DNA of 64,000 nucleotides from Hydromonas duriensis (GTDB taxonomy: Bacteria > Pseudomonadota > Gammaproteobacteria > Burkholderiales > Burkholderiaceae). Under the pieces are notes generated by a model, which was not told the DNA's origin, ran no database searches, and was given only the letters and a program-made list of their open reading frames with translations. The position numbers and the translations under genes are program-made. Below are positions 9,964 to 18,471 of the stretch, piece after piece (positions within the stretch are counted from its first letter, which is position 1; every line of letters starts with the position of its first letter). The stretch lies in contig NZ_SNZE01000004.1 of assembly GCF_004363775.1 (NCBI RefSeq), positions 1-64,000 of the forward strand, given 5' to 3'.

Positions 9964-12276
9964 ATGAGCACAGCCAAACCCCGTAAAACCGCCAACAGCA
10001 AGACAGCCGCCAGCAAGTCCGTTGCCAAGTCAACCACTTCCGCGAGCACAGTCCAAACGGTCATAACAGCTGAAAAAAAATCAAAAGTTAAAACCAGTTC
10101 AAAGAGCACCGTCAAAACGTCTGCCCCCGTCGCCAAAACAGCGGCCGTGCGCAGCACTAAAGTTACTGAGAGCCGCATGCCTGCAAAAAAAACCACACCC
10201 ACAGCAAAAACTGTCAAGCCCGCTACTAAAAAGCCCAGCAAAACCACCAAGGTAGCCACCAAGAAAAATCCAGAGCTTGAAGAAGAGTTGTTAGATGATG
10301 CCGACGTCCCCTCGGGTGACGATGATTTGCTCGAAGACTTAGATGACAGCGAAGTCATTCCCGACTTTGATTCTCCCAGCACAAAATCCGACAAAAGTAA
10401 GCGTAAAGGCAAAGAAACCAACTCCGAGTTAGCCGCAGCAATGCTTGAGTTTAAGCGCAATCAGATGAAAACCCTCATCAAATTGGGTAAAGATCGCGGC
10501 TATCTCACGCATGCTGAAATCAACGACAACCTGCCTGACAATATGGTCGAAGGCGACGCGCTTGAAAACATGATTTCGGCATTCTCCGACATGGGCATTC
10601 GCGTATACGAACAAGCGCCCGATGCCGAAACCTTATTGATGGCCGACAACGTTCCGACCGCCTCAAATGACGATGACACCGAAGAAGAAGCGGAAGCCGC
10701 ATTATCTACCGTTGACTCTGAATTTGGACGAACCACAGATCCTGTCCGCATGTATATGCGCGAAATGGGTACAGTTGACTTGTTGACCAAAGCCGAAGAA
10801 ATTGTCATTGCCAAACGCATTGAAGAAGGCCAACGCGAAATGATGGCGGCTATTTCAGCATGCCCATCCACCATCCAGCAGATTCGTGAGATGGTCGATA
10901 AAATGCGTACTGACGAAATTAACGTGTTGGATTTAATCGATGGTTTGGCGGGTACTGAAGACAACTTCAATGCCAAAAAAGCCGACGCCGTAGAAGATGA
11001 CGATGATGATGACGCCGAAGAAGCCGAAGATACAGGTAACGGTTTGTCGAATAAACAACTCGAAGCCTTAAAAACACAAGCGCTCGATAGATTTTTGGTC
11101 GTTGAAAAACACTTTGACAAAATGCGCATCGCATTTGGCAAAGATGGTTACCTATCACCAGCCTACAACAAAGCACAAGAAGCCATCACCAATGAACTGA
11201 TGGGCATACGCTTCACGGTAAAAACCGTTGACCGCCTATGCGACACCCTGCGCTCACAAGTTGAATCCATTCGCAAAATCGAGCGCAAAATCCGCGCACT
11301 GTGTGTCACACGCATCGGCATGGACGCCCAATTTTTCATCAACAATTTCCCAGGGCATGAAACCAACTTAGAATGGGCCAATGAATTGCTCAAAGGCAAG
11401 CACGCTTTCAACGCCTTACTGTCACGCAACCTACCTGCTTTGCACGAACTGCAAAACCAGCTCATTGAACTGCAAGCACAAGTTGTATTGCCTTTGACCG
11501 ACCTCAAAGCCATCCACAAACAAATGATTACGGGCGAATCAAAAACCCGTGATGCAAAAAAAGAAATGACCGAAGCCAACTTGCGCCTTGTTATTTCCAT
11601 CGCCAAACGTTATACCAACCGTGGCCTGCAATTCCTCGACTTAATTCAAGAAGGCAATATAGGCTTAATGAAAGCGGTTGATAAGTTTGAATACCGTCGT
11701 GGCTACAAATTCTCAACCTACGCCACATGGTGGATTCGTCAAGCCATTACGCGCTCAATCGCCGATCAAGCGCGTACCATTCGCATCCCCGTGCACATGA
11801 TTGAAACCATCAACAAGATGAATCGCATCTCGCGCCAAATTTTGCAAGAAACAGGTTCAGAGCCAGATGCGGCTGTCTTGGCTGAAAAAATGGAAATGCC
11901 TGAGCACAAAATTCGCAAAATCATGAAAATCGCCAAAGAACCCATTTCAATGGAAACACCCATTGGCGACGATGAAGATTCACATTTAGGCGACTTTATC
12001 GAAGACGGCAACACCATGACACCCGCCGAAGCTGCGCTGCATACAGGCATGCAAGACATCGTTAAAGACGTGCTCGACTCACTCACGCCACGCGAAGCAA
12101 AAGTTCTGCGCATGCGTTTTGGTATCGAAATGACCACCGACCATACCCTAGAAGAAGTCGGCAAACAATTCGATGTCACCCGTGAGCGTATTCGTCAGAT
12201 AGAAGCCAAAGCTTTACGTAAACTGCGCCACCCTTCACGCTCAGAAAAACTAAAAAGCTTTCTCGAAAACAGCTAA
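9964..12276 (+). CDS. rpoD: RNA polymerase primary sigma factor (sigma-70)
   Basis: The 770-residue housekeeping sigma factor. The first 110 or so residues are a low-complexity Lys/Ala/Thr/Ser tail, followed by an acidic stretch ([15 protein letters not shown]). Region 1.1 follows from about 155 ([21 protein letters not shown]), region 1.2 near [11 protein letters not shown], then a non-conserved region with another acidic run. Regions 2.1-2.4 include [20 protein letters not shown] and [15 protein letters not shown]. Region 4.2 ends with [20 protein letters not shown]. Length and tail match betaproteobacterial RpoD, longer than the 613 residues of E. coli. AAAGGTTGATAC precedes the ATG. The last gene of the rpsU cluster. 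Confidence 0.98.
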   Translation: MSTAKPRKTANSKTAASKSVAKSTTSASTVQTVITAEKKSKVKTSSKSTVKTSAPVAKTAAVRSTKVTESRMPAKKTTPTAKTVKPATKKPSKTTKVATKKNPELEEELLDDADVPSGDDDLLEDLDDSEVIPDFDSPSTKSDKSKRKGKETNSELAAAMLEFKRNQMKTLIKLGKDRGYLTHAEINDNLPDNMVEGDALENMISAFSDMGIRVYEQAPDAETLLMADNVPTASNDDDTEEEAEAALSTVDSEFGRTTDPVRMYMREMGTVDLLTKAEEIVIAKRIEEGQREMMAAISACPSTIQQIREMVDKMRTDEINVLDLIDGLAGTEDNFNAKKADAVEDDDDDDAEEAEDTGNGLSNKQLEALKTQALDRFLVVEKHFDKMRIAFGKDGYLSPAYNKAQEAITNELMGIRFTVKTVDRLCDTLRSQVESIRKIERKIRALCVTRIGMDAQFFINNFPGHETNLEWANELLKGKHAFNALLSRNLPALHELQNQLIELQAQVVLPLTDLKAIHKQMITGESKTRDAKKEMTEANLRLVISIAKRYTNRGLQFLDLIQEGNIGLMKAVDKFEYRRGYKFSTYATWWIRQAITRSIADQARTIRIPVHMIETINKMNRISRQILQETGSEPDAAVLAEKMEMPEHKIRKIMKIAKEPISMETPIGDDEDSHLGDFIEDGNTMTPAEAALHTGMQDIVKDVLDSLTPREAKVLRMRFGIEMTTDHTLEEVGKQFDVTRERIRQIEAKALRKLRHPSRSEKLKSFLENS

Positions 12277-12335
12277 ACCAATGGCACAACATTGTGCTTT
12301 TCGGTACAATGCCGTCTTGAGTTTTTTCAAACATA

Positions 12336-12412
12336 GGGCCGTTAGCTCAGTTGGTTAGAGCAGAGGACTCATAATCCTTTGGTCCGCGGTTCAAGTCCGC
12401 GACGGCCCACCA
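12336..12412 (+). tRNA. tRNA with anticodon CAT, probably tRNA-Ile2
   Basis: A 77-nt cloverleaf: acceptor GGGCCGT pairs with ACGGCCC, discriminator A, encoded CCA. The anticodon loop CTCATAA gives CAT. Elongator tRNA-Met and tRNA-Ile2 share this loop. The acceptor stem has C4-G69 and C5-G68, reported as recognition elements for the lysidine synthetase TilS, and the T-arm GGTTCAAGTCC resembles E. coli tRNA-Ile2 rather than tRNA-Met. I therefore favour Ile2 (CAU modified to read AUA), but elongator Met is not excluded. A TACAAT box at 12305-12310 may be its -10. Confidence 0.9.
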
Positions 12413-12420
12413 ATAAAATA

Positions 12421-12455
12421 GAAACGGCTTACAGAGATGTAAGCCGCTTTTATTT
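12421..12455 (+). terminator. Terminator after the CAT tRNA
   Basis: CGGCTTA (12425-12431) pairs with TAAGCCG (12440-12446) around an 8-nt loop, followed by CTTTTATTTT. Confidence 0.75.
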
Positions 12456-12473
12456 TGATTAAATTATTTTTCG

Positions 12474-12506
12474 TGTAATGTTTATGTAATGTTTATGTAA
12501 TGTTTT
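12474..12506. repeat. Three tandem 11-bp repeats (TGTAATGTTTA)
   Basis: The unit occurs at 12474-12484, 12485-12495 and 12496-12506 (the last ends in T instead of A). The 11-bp period is close to one helical turn. The rest of the 330-bp gap between the tRNA and the next lipoprotein gene (12413-12741) is AT-rich and holds no gene I can support. Confidence 0.85.
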
Positions 12507-12741
12507 TAGCAAGATGCACTAAAACAAGAGGTTTCATTCAAGCCTAGTTATTACACCGTATCAATAAGATTCAAGTTGCACAATAGACTATAAAAATGCA
12601 AGTATTACTTGATGCGCTTAACCCATCAATAAAGTTTTGAACCTAATATCGCCAATTGATTTTTACTTGCGCCACAACACTGTTAGATAGATGATGAAAT
12701 ATGATTTATAGTGCCGAAGCTATTTATTTTTAAGGAAAACA

Positions 12742-13515
12742 ATGAAAACAAAATACAAGCGTATCGCAATTACTTTAGGGGTGGCTATTTGCTCTTCGAT
12801 TATTTTAAATGGTTGCGCATCTTATATTAATGCAGGTTGTCGTATCAATATATTGGGTGGAACTGGAAGTAGTTCATGTGATGGTTTTACTGACACTAGT
12901 TTCAAAACCGTTCAAGGCGAACTGCTGTTTTCCGATAAGTTACTGGCATTGTCAATTCCAAGTGAGGCACAGCTAGCTGTGTGGCAAACACAAGGCTTGC
13001 AATCTCAACACTTCAAAGAAAAGCCAATGCTTTTATTAGGGCAATCTCACAGTTATTTGCTCGACAAAGGTGGCGATGCTTTGTTCAGATTGGCGCAAGG
13101 ATTTAAAAAAAATGCCAACTTAGACCCAAAGTCACTGCGCATTATGTCCAACGAAAGTCGTGTGATTGCCAAAGATAATATGTTGCACGGTGAAATGGTT
13201 TTTGAGTACAAAATCAAAAATCAAGAAGAGGCTCGAACAATCATTGATTTGGGTTTTACACCAGCACAGAATAATCGCTACGTAATCAATATAGAAGTCC
13301 TTGCATTGTTGATTCCTGCGGTTGATACAAGTGCTTATGTAGCAGATGGATTTGCCCAGCAACGCTCCTTAAATGTCTACGCTCCTGACAGTCAAAAAAC
13401 TTACGAAACCCCTCGTTGGGGAAATATAGCCCTGGCACCTTTTGCACTTGCTGTTGACATTGCGCTTTCTCCAATTTTTTTGCTAGGTGCTGCTGGAATT
13501 GTTTTAAGTAATTAA
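12742..13515 (+). CDS. Lipoprotein of unknown function
   Basis: A 257-residue protein with a lipoprotein signal peptide: KTKYKR, a hydrophobic stretch, then LNGC (lipid-attachment Cys about 25). AAGGAAAAC precedes the ATG. The mature part shows an opening with extra cysteines (ASYINAGC, SSSCDGF), a beta-rich middle including a conserved-looking MLLLGQSHSYLLDKGGD, and a C-terminal hydrophobic stretch (LAPFALAVDIALSPIFLLGAAGIVL), which could be a membrane segment. I do not recognise the family. The gene stands alone between a tRNA and a gene-poor stretch and has lower G+C than its neighbours, both suggesting an accessory gene. Confidence 0.75.
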   Translation: MKTKYKRIAITLGVAICSSIILNGCASYINAGCRINILGGTGSSSCDGFTDTSFKTVQGELLFSDKLLALSIPSEAQLAVWQTQGLQSQHFKEKPMLLLGQSHSYLLDKGGDALFRLAQGFKKNANLDPKSLRIMSNESRVIAKDNMLHGEMVFEYKIKNQEEARTIIDLGFTPAQNNRYVINIEVLALLIPAVDTSAYVADGFAQQRSLNVYAPDSQKTYETPRWGNIALAPFALAVDIALSPIFLLGAAGIVLSN

Positions 13516-14366
13516 AAAGCGAGAATCTCAGATTTAATCTCCCCGTGCCTCTAAACAGTATTTTTGCAGAATACTGTTTATTGATAAGTTTACCCATGCG
13601 TACACATTTTACTTGAAGCTGATTCATGGCTTTTGACCGCTCTATAAGCCCCTAAAATAATTAGCTTAACAATGCCGTTAGCCCATGTTCATACGCGCGT
13701 GACGGTGACAAAAAACTCCTGCAAATGCGCAATCGACACGCTAAAATCGTTAGGTAAATTGACATAAAATTAGCATTCTGAGGGTGAAGCGCATTGTGCA
13801 ATTTCACTCAGGCCATGAAACGAATCTATACCGTGATTTAATGCTGTGTGTTGAGTGTAGGAATACTCACTGGCTTGCCATGCCCGCCGTCTGTTAATGT
13901 ATATTGGCTTTACAGAACCTCTCGCGCAAGGTTTTCTTCTTTTGTGGTGGGAATGGCGGGCAAGTTGTATTTAAAGTGCTCAAAAAGACAGTGCCCACTA
14001 TCTGGCACATTATCGTGGCCAGCGACAATGACCAATTTAAGCCCAATCACATGGGTTTAGTTCATGGCACACAAGCGGCACAGGTGGTTGTGACTGTACT
14101 TGTCGTGCTGAGCTTTGTCGGTCTAGATGTGAGACAAGAACAAACCAATTTTAATAATTTGTATGCTTGCGGGCATGGGGGCGGTGCGCGAACAGTTTAA
14201 AAGCGTACTCAGTCATATTGGGATATCCGAAGACATCATCGAGCCGATCGAAGCCGAAGTGCTTGTGGGGATACATGCGCTCAAATTCGATAGGGCCAAG
14301 TTTTCAATTAGTTTTGTCGAATTTGAAATAACATGCTTATAGTCGTATGGTTTTGTTAGTTGCAGC
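13516..14366. other. Gene-poor 850-bp stretch with possible gene decay
   Basis: No full-length gene can be supported. A hairpin (AAACAGTAT at 13553-13561 with ATACTGTTT at 13571-13579) may terminate the upstream lipoprotein gene. Several short frames look protein-like but do not join: plus strand 14175-14342 (55 codons, with ISEDIIEPIEAEVLVGIHAL), plus strand 13904-14200 (98 codons) and minus strand 13910-14050 (GTG start, with LVIVAGHDNVPDSGHCLF). None has a clear ribosome-binding site and none is recognised. This may be one or two decayed genes or simply spacer. Confidence 0.4.
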
Positions 14367-14921
14367 TTAACGTAATGTTTTTAAAATTATAGAAGCTTCT
14401 TGTGGTTGCTGCAAAGTCGCCCATTTTAAATGTGAATATTCGTTTTGTTGTTGAAGAGTAGAGTACTTCAAACGGTTTTGTTTGAATGTGCGTATGACCC
14501 ATAATAGTATTGAGTCACGTGATAAAAAGACTCGTTTGAATGACTCATGATTGCCATGCCAAAGCGACTCTTGAGTTAATAACCTGCGAAAAGTTCGACG
14601 AAGTGAACGCCATATAATGACTGAAAAGCTGTAGTCGAGCCAGATGATGAGTGTGGCACGAGACCAAATAATATTGCGTACTATACTAAAGTCGCCAGCG
14701 ACAATCCATTCTTGGTCGGACACTGCTTGTGCTGTGAGTTGAATAAAATCTTTTGTTGTTTTAGGTGTCCAGTTTTTATCCCAAAATAGCTCATCTAAGT
14801 CAATCATTGAACAACCCAACTGATGGGCTAATTCGTTTGCAAAGGTTGTTTTGCCTGCACAGCTATTTCCAATGACAACAACTCTTTTAAAATCAGAGGA
14901 TTGAAGGGCTTTGTTTAACAT
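14367..14921 (-). CDS. P-loop NTPase, adenylate-kinase-like (topology-modulation type)
   Basis: A 184-residue protein with a Walker A motif GNSCAGKTTFA at about residues 18-28, then the IDLDELFWDKNW segment and WIVAGDFS, RATLIIWLDYS and a Trp/Arg-rich WRSLRRTFRR helix. These are marks of the small P-loop proteins annotated as FlaR or DNA topology modulation proteins, which are built like adenylate and shikimate kinases; their substrate is unknown. Its start overlaps the end of the glutaredoxin-like gene by 7 bp, and that gene follows the protease-like gene without a gap, so the three form one minus-strand transcription unit. Confidence 0.8.
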   Translation of the reverse strand: MLNKALQSSDFKRVVVIGNSCAGKTTFANELAHQLGCSMIDLDELFWDKNWTPKTTKDFIQLTAQAVSDQEWIVAGDFSIVRNIIWSRATLIIWLDYSFSVIIWRSLRRTFRRLLTQESLWHGNHESFKRVFLSRDSILLWVIRTFKQNRLKYSTLQQQNEYSHLKWATLQQPQEASIILKTLR

Positions 14922-15163
14922 GGGTCATTGATTTGAAGTGTCAGTACATCAGGATTTAAACGCCCGTAACAAAGTACTTCTCCTGCGGTGTTGCATAGGG
15001 CTGGAACCATCATTCCGTATTTTTGTTGCAGTGTCACATCCTCATCAATATCCATCACATCGAACGTGAAATTGATACGGGTTTGCCATAGCCGAAGTTC
15101 TTCGTACATGTCGTGGCAAAGGTGACAGGTTTCGCGGCTGTATAAAATAAAGTGCGCGCTCAT
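14915..15163 (-). CDS. Glutaredoxin/thioredoxin-fold protein
   Basis: A small (82-residue) redox protein. It begins SAHFILYSRETCHLCHDMYEEL, with the active-site CHLC motif at the start of the first helix and an alternating DVMDIDEDVTLQQKYG plus MVPALC, where the cis-proline follows a valine as in thioredoxin folds. It belongs to the glutaredoxin-like family (DUF836 type). I chose the ATG at 15163; a TTG two codons earlier is in frame but overlaps the upstream stop. Its coding sequence overlaps the stop region of the protease-like gene and the start of the kinase-like gene. Confidence 0.85.
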   Translation of the reverse strand: MSAHFILYSRETCHLCHDMYEELRLWQTRINFTFDVMDIDEDVTLQQKYGMMVPALCNTAGEVLCYGRLNPDVLTLQINDPC

Positions 15164-15165
15164 GG

Positions 15166-16524
15166 TCAATCGGTGATGTTGATGCCGACAAATTGTCGTA
15201 TTGCGCCGCGCACAACGTAGACAAACACAGTGTCGCCGCTGGTCAAGCCTTTGGCTGTCTGTTCGATTTGCTCAATCGATTTGATGTCTTGTTGATTGAG
15301 ATTGAGTAAAAAGTCTCCGACTTGTAATCCTGCGGCCATTGCTGGGTTTTGTGCTTCTGTGATTTGTACGCCTGCGGTGGTGTTGACCGTGGCTTTTTGT
15401 GCCGCGCTCATGGGGCGAAGCTTTAGCCCTAGTTTTTTCCAAGTGAATAGGTTGCTTGGGTCGTTAGGGTTGTTGGGTTTTGGGACGGTGAATTGAATGA
15501 TTTTGCGTTCGCCATTGCGTAGGATGCTGAGGTTGACGCTGTCATCTTCGGCGAGGAAGTCGCCTAAGGCGTTTAAATCAGAAATATCGACAACTTTTTG
15601 AGATTCTAATGCAATGATGATGTCGTTGATTTGTAGACCTGAGTGACTGGCAATTGAGTTGGGTGTGATGCTACGTACCCACGCGCCTGTTGCGTCTGCT
15701 AGGTTGAGTTCTTTTTGCTGCTTTTCTTCGATGTTGCTGGCGGAGAAGCCCAGTTTTTGCCATGTTTTTGGTAAAGCCGCATGCAGGTCTTTGCTATTGA
15801 TGAGCTTGCCAATGAGTGCGTGGCGGGTCAGGCCCATCGGTGCTTTGAGTAGGTTGGAGTTCATGGCGAGGACTTCGCCTTTGATGTTGAGTAAGGGGCC
15901 GCCAGAGTTGTTGCTGTCGATGTCGACATCGGTCACGAGTTCTTGCACGTGCTGGCTGTTAAGTGTGCTGACAATGGTGCCTGCGGAGATGCCGTTTTTA
16001 TTCGCGCCTAAGGCCAAGACCCATTCGCCTTCATTGATGTCTGTGGCCAAAGGTAGGGCGGGTAAATTGTTGTTGGCGACTTTTAAAATGGCTAAGTCTT
16101 GTTTGGGTTGAGTGCGCAGTACGGTGGCTTTCAAGCGGCGTTTGTCAAACAGTTGCACGTAAATTTCGTTGGCATTCACGATGGTGTGATAGTTGGTTAC
16201 AATCACACCATTATTGGCGATGATGAAGCCATTGCCTTGATTTTTTTTCTTAACAATTGGGGCTTCGGTGTTTGTTGCGGGCACGATTTCGTCGGTGTTG
16301 AACATGCGTGAAAACACTTGATAAACGGGGTCTTGCGTCACGCCTTTGTATTGTTCGGGGAGTTTGACTTTGACCCATTTTAAAGCGTGTACACTGACGA
16401 TGCTGTCCGCGCTGTCGTTAATGATTTGCGAAACATTTGGGGCTGCCTGAGCTTGAGCCGCAAGGAGTAAAGCAGTGAAGCCAAGTAGTCGTTTGAAAAA
16501 AATAGGTAATGCGCGTGGGTGCAT
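15166..16524 (-). CDS. DegP/MucD-like periplasmic S1C serine protease homologue
   Basis: A 452-residue protein with a signal peptide ending in AAQAQAAPN, a trypsin-like domain and two PDZ domains (about 270-350 and 365-450). The family's catalytic His is in VIVTNYHTIV, the Asp in KQDLAILKV and the Ser in SNNSGGPLL. In HtrA proteins the last motif is GNSGG; here the Gly two residues before the Ser is Asn, and TNYHTIV replaces TNNHVV. The oxyanion hole may therefore be altered, leaving a weak protease or a chaperone. The ATG at 16524 follows AGGA at 7 nt; the GTG two codons earlier is less likely. It leads the operon with the glutaredoxin-like and kinase-like genes. Confidence 0.88.
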   Translation of the reverse strand: MHPRALPIFFKRLLGFTALLLAAQAQAAPNVSQIINDSADSIVSVHALKWVKVKLPEQYKGVTQDPVYQVFSRMFNTDEIVPATNTEAPIVKKKNQGNGFIIANNGVIVTNYHTIVNANEIYVQLFDKRRLKATVLRTQPKQDLAILKVANNNLPALPLATDINEGEWVLALGANKNGISAGTIVSTLNSQHVQELVTDVDIDSNNSGGPLLNIKGEVLAMNSNLLKAPMGLTRHALIGKLINSKDLHAALPKTWQKLGFSASNIEEKQQKELNLADATGAWVRSITPNSIASHSGLQINDIIIALESQKVVDISDLNALGDFLAEDDSVNLSILRNGERKIIQFTVPKPNNPNDPSNLFTWKKLGLKLRPMSAAQKATVNTTAGVQITEAQNPAMAAGLQVGDFLLNLNQQDIKSIEQIEQTAKGLTSGDTVFVYVVRGAIRQFVGINITD

Positions 16525-16731
16525 GACCACATCCTGTGTCTGTTGTTGAGGCGGTTAAAATAGAAAGTGCGTTATTGTAACAAGACTTGAGTGAGACGAC
16601 ATGAGTGCTTATGTTTAGTTCATGTTTTAACACGAGTCAAGTGGGTTTTGTGATAAATTGAGTCGATGGGGTAGAACCAATGCACAGTTTTACCATAACG
16701 ACAATTGAGTTGATTTTTTACTGAGGTGTTC

Positions 16732-18084
16732 ATGTTTAAGTATCGTTTTCGAGGTTGGTTGGTGTGGGTGACTGCGGCTTGCTTGGCGAGTGGTGTGGTT
16801 CAGGCAAAAACAGTTGCTAAAAAAGCCGAGAGGCATGCAACGCAGTATGTACTGACTGACCCTGTGACTGGTGCTGTATTGCCTTATACGCCGTATGTAT
16901 TGTTTACGCGTCATGTCAGTTTGGCGGATGCGGGCAAGGTGTGGTACACCGATGCACAAGGGCGTACACGTGCCATTCAAGGTGAAACACCCGAAGACTT
17001 GAATAACCCCGCCGCGCCTGTGGTGCTTGTGCAGGCTGAAGGCAAAGAAGGACACATGCTGCTGGTCAATCTACATGATGTCGCAGGGGCAGGTGAGCAA
17101 CAAACGGGTCAGCCAACAGCTGCCGTTGATTTTAAGGGCGCACCCTATGTTTTGTGGAATAAAGTCAATCACCAAGCCTTATGTGGGCACAGCAATGCCC
17201 AAGGTTTTACTCAAGCCTATTTTGTGCCGAGAAACAGTGGTTGGGATAAAGAAATGTATGTCCTGCGTTTAAAAGGTGACCAGCCTTGCCGAGAGGTGCG
17301 CGCGAGTTTAATCAACTTGTTTAATACGGCCGATTCAAGTGCTTTTGAGCAAGGTTATGACTATGCGCGTGAGCATTTTGTTTTAAACGAAAAGCAAGAA
17401 AGTTCTTTTATTTATCACCATGTGGGTGAGTTGATTGAGAATAAAACAGCGAGTATTGACCAAGGTGCGAATAAGCGCATGATTACCCGAGCCATTGATT
17501 TGGCAAAAAGTACACAAGACGCGGGACAACTCAATATGCTCGGCTATAGTTTGGGTTTTGAGCGTAAGGATTACAAGCGAGGGTTACCCTTAATCGACCA
17601 AGCATTGTCGATTAAACCGAATGATTGTTATTTTTTGAATAGCAAAGGTTATTTGCTCATGCGCCAAGGGGATTTAAAACAATCGCGTTCATTTTTAGAG
17701 GCATCGGATGCCGCTTGTCAAGCCAATCGCGCCCAGTTGGGTGGGCAGGAGGCTCTGGATATGGCGTATCCAATTGCGGTTAATTATGCTCATTTGGCCG
17801 AAAATTACGGTCTTAGTGGGGATGAGTCGATGGCGAATGATTATTTTAATCGTGCATTGAAAGAAGGTTCGGCGCGAGCGAAAAACGAGCTGGTTGAAGT
17901 CGCGCGACATTTAAGCGAAAAAAATATCCTTAACTCGGCTAATTTGCAGTTGTTTGCACTTTACTTGGCGTACGCAGAGAAAGTCGATGCTGAAAATTCA
18001 GACGGACAGGCTGAGCCCGCTGCGAGTGCGGCAAGGGTTCCCGAAGCTGAGAAAAAAGCGAAAAAACAGCCCAAGAAAAAATAA
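16732..18084 (+). CDS. Exported TPR-repeat protein of unknown function
   Basis: A 450-residue protein with a signal peptide (FKYRFRGWLVWVTAACLASGVVQAKT). The N-terminal half is beta-rich with three cysteines and two related segments (PYTPYVLFTRHVSLADAGKVWYTDAQGRTRA and APYVLWNKVNHQALCGHSNAQGFTQA), which look like an internal duplication. The C-terminal half contains helical tetratricopeptide-like units: LNMLGYSLGFERKDYKRGL, then CYFLNSKGYLLMRQGDLKQS and a third unit to about 390. The tail is Ala/Lys-rich. GAGG lies 5 nt before the ATG at 16732. Probably a periplasmic scaffold; I do not recognise a named family. Confidence 0.8.
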   Translation: MFKYRFRGWLVWVTAACLASGVVQAKTVAKKAERHATQYVLTDPVTGAVLPYTPYVLFTRHVSLADAGKVWYTDAQGRTRAIQGETPEDLNNPAAPVVLVQAEGKEGHMLLVNLHDVAGAGEQQTGQPTAAVDFKGAPYVLWNKVNHQALCGHSNAQGFTQAYFVPRNSGWDKEMYVLRLKGDQPCREVRASLINLFNTADSSAFEQGYDYAREHFVLNEKQESSFIYHHVGELIENKTASIDQGANKRMITRAIDLAKSTQDAGQLNMLGYSLGFERKDYKRGLPLIDQALSIKPNDCYFLNSKGYLLMRQGDLKQSRSFLEASDAACQANRAQLGGQEALDMAYPIAVNYAHLAENYGLSGDESMANDYFNRALKEGSARAKNELVEVARHLSEKNILNSANLQLFALYLAYAEKVDAENSDGQAEPAASAARVPEAEKKAKKQPKKK

Positions 18085-18087
18085 GAT

Positions 18088-18119
18088 AAAAACGCTCGAT
18101 ATCGTCGAGCGTTTTTTTA
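18088..18119 (+). terminator. Terminator after the TPR protein gene
   Basis: AAAACGCTCGA pairs with TCGAGCGTTTT around a short loop and is followed by a run of T. It lies at the convergent junction with glpM and probably acts in both directions. Confidence 0.8.
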
Positions 18120-18443
18120 TGTACGCGCATAAATCAATATGCCCGCCGCGATGCACCAAAAAACCGTTGCTAAACTCAGGGCGGCCCATAAAGACATTTT
18201 GTCGACCAAACAATAAGCCGAGATTAAGTACACCGCATAAGGCAACAATGCCCACAGACCAAAGGCGATGGTCGCTTTAAGCTCGGCCTGACTGCGTTCC
18301 ATGCCGACGATGTAATGGCTGATGAGGGCAAAACTGGGAAATAATGGCACCAGCCCCGCGAGCAAAAAATATCGACTGCGCGACAATAAAGCGATGACGA
18401 GTACGACGATTGCACCTAAAACAGCTTTTAAAAAAAGAGTCAT
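18117..18443 (-). CDS. glpM: GlpM-family inner-membrane protein
   Basis: A 108-residue hydrophobic protein with about four membrane helices. It follows GlpM of Pseudomonas closely: the opening MTLFLKAVLGAIVVLVIALLS, then FLLAGLVPLFPSFALISHYIVG, then TIAFGLWALLPYAVYL and a final helix. GlpM was named for an effect on alginate production and glycerol-3-phosphate metabolism, but its function is unknown. I trimmed the start to the ATG at 18443, because the 46 codons upstream are unlike the family and overlap the previous gene. It is the last gene of the minus-strand exbB cluster. Confidence 0.82.
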   Translation of the reverse strand: MTLFLKAVLGAIVVLVIALLSRSRYFLLAGLVPLFPSFALISHYIVGMERSQAELKATIAFGLWALLPYAVYLISAYCLVDKMSLWAALSLATVFWCIAAGILIYART

Positions 18444-18471
18444 AACGCCCGAGTCCGTGGCTAAAATAAAA

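Noticed and set aside
9846-10460. 204-codon minus-strand frame rich in Ser, Val and Leu
   Set aside because: It is the antisense of the Lys/Ala-rich rpoD tail; its composition is a by-product of that codon pattern and it has no ribosome-binding site.
10500-11141. 213-codon minus-strand frame
   Set aside because: Antisense of rpoD, serine runs mirror the acidic codons; no protein family likeness.
13904-14200. 98-codon frame as a real gene
   Set aside because: No ribosome-binding site, no family likeness, and protein-like fragments exist on the opposite strand of the same stretch, so coding status is undecided.
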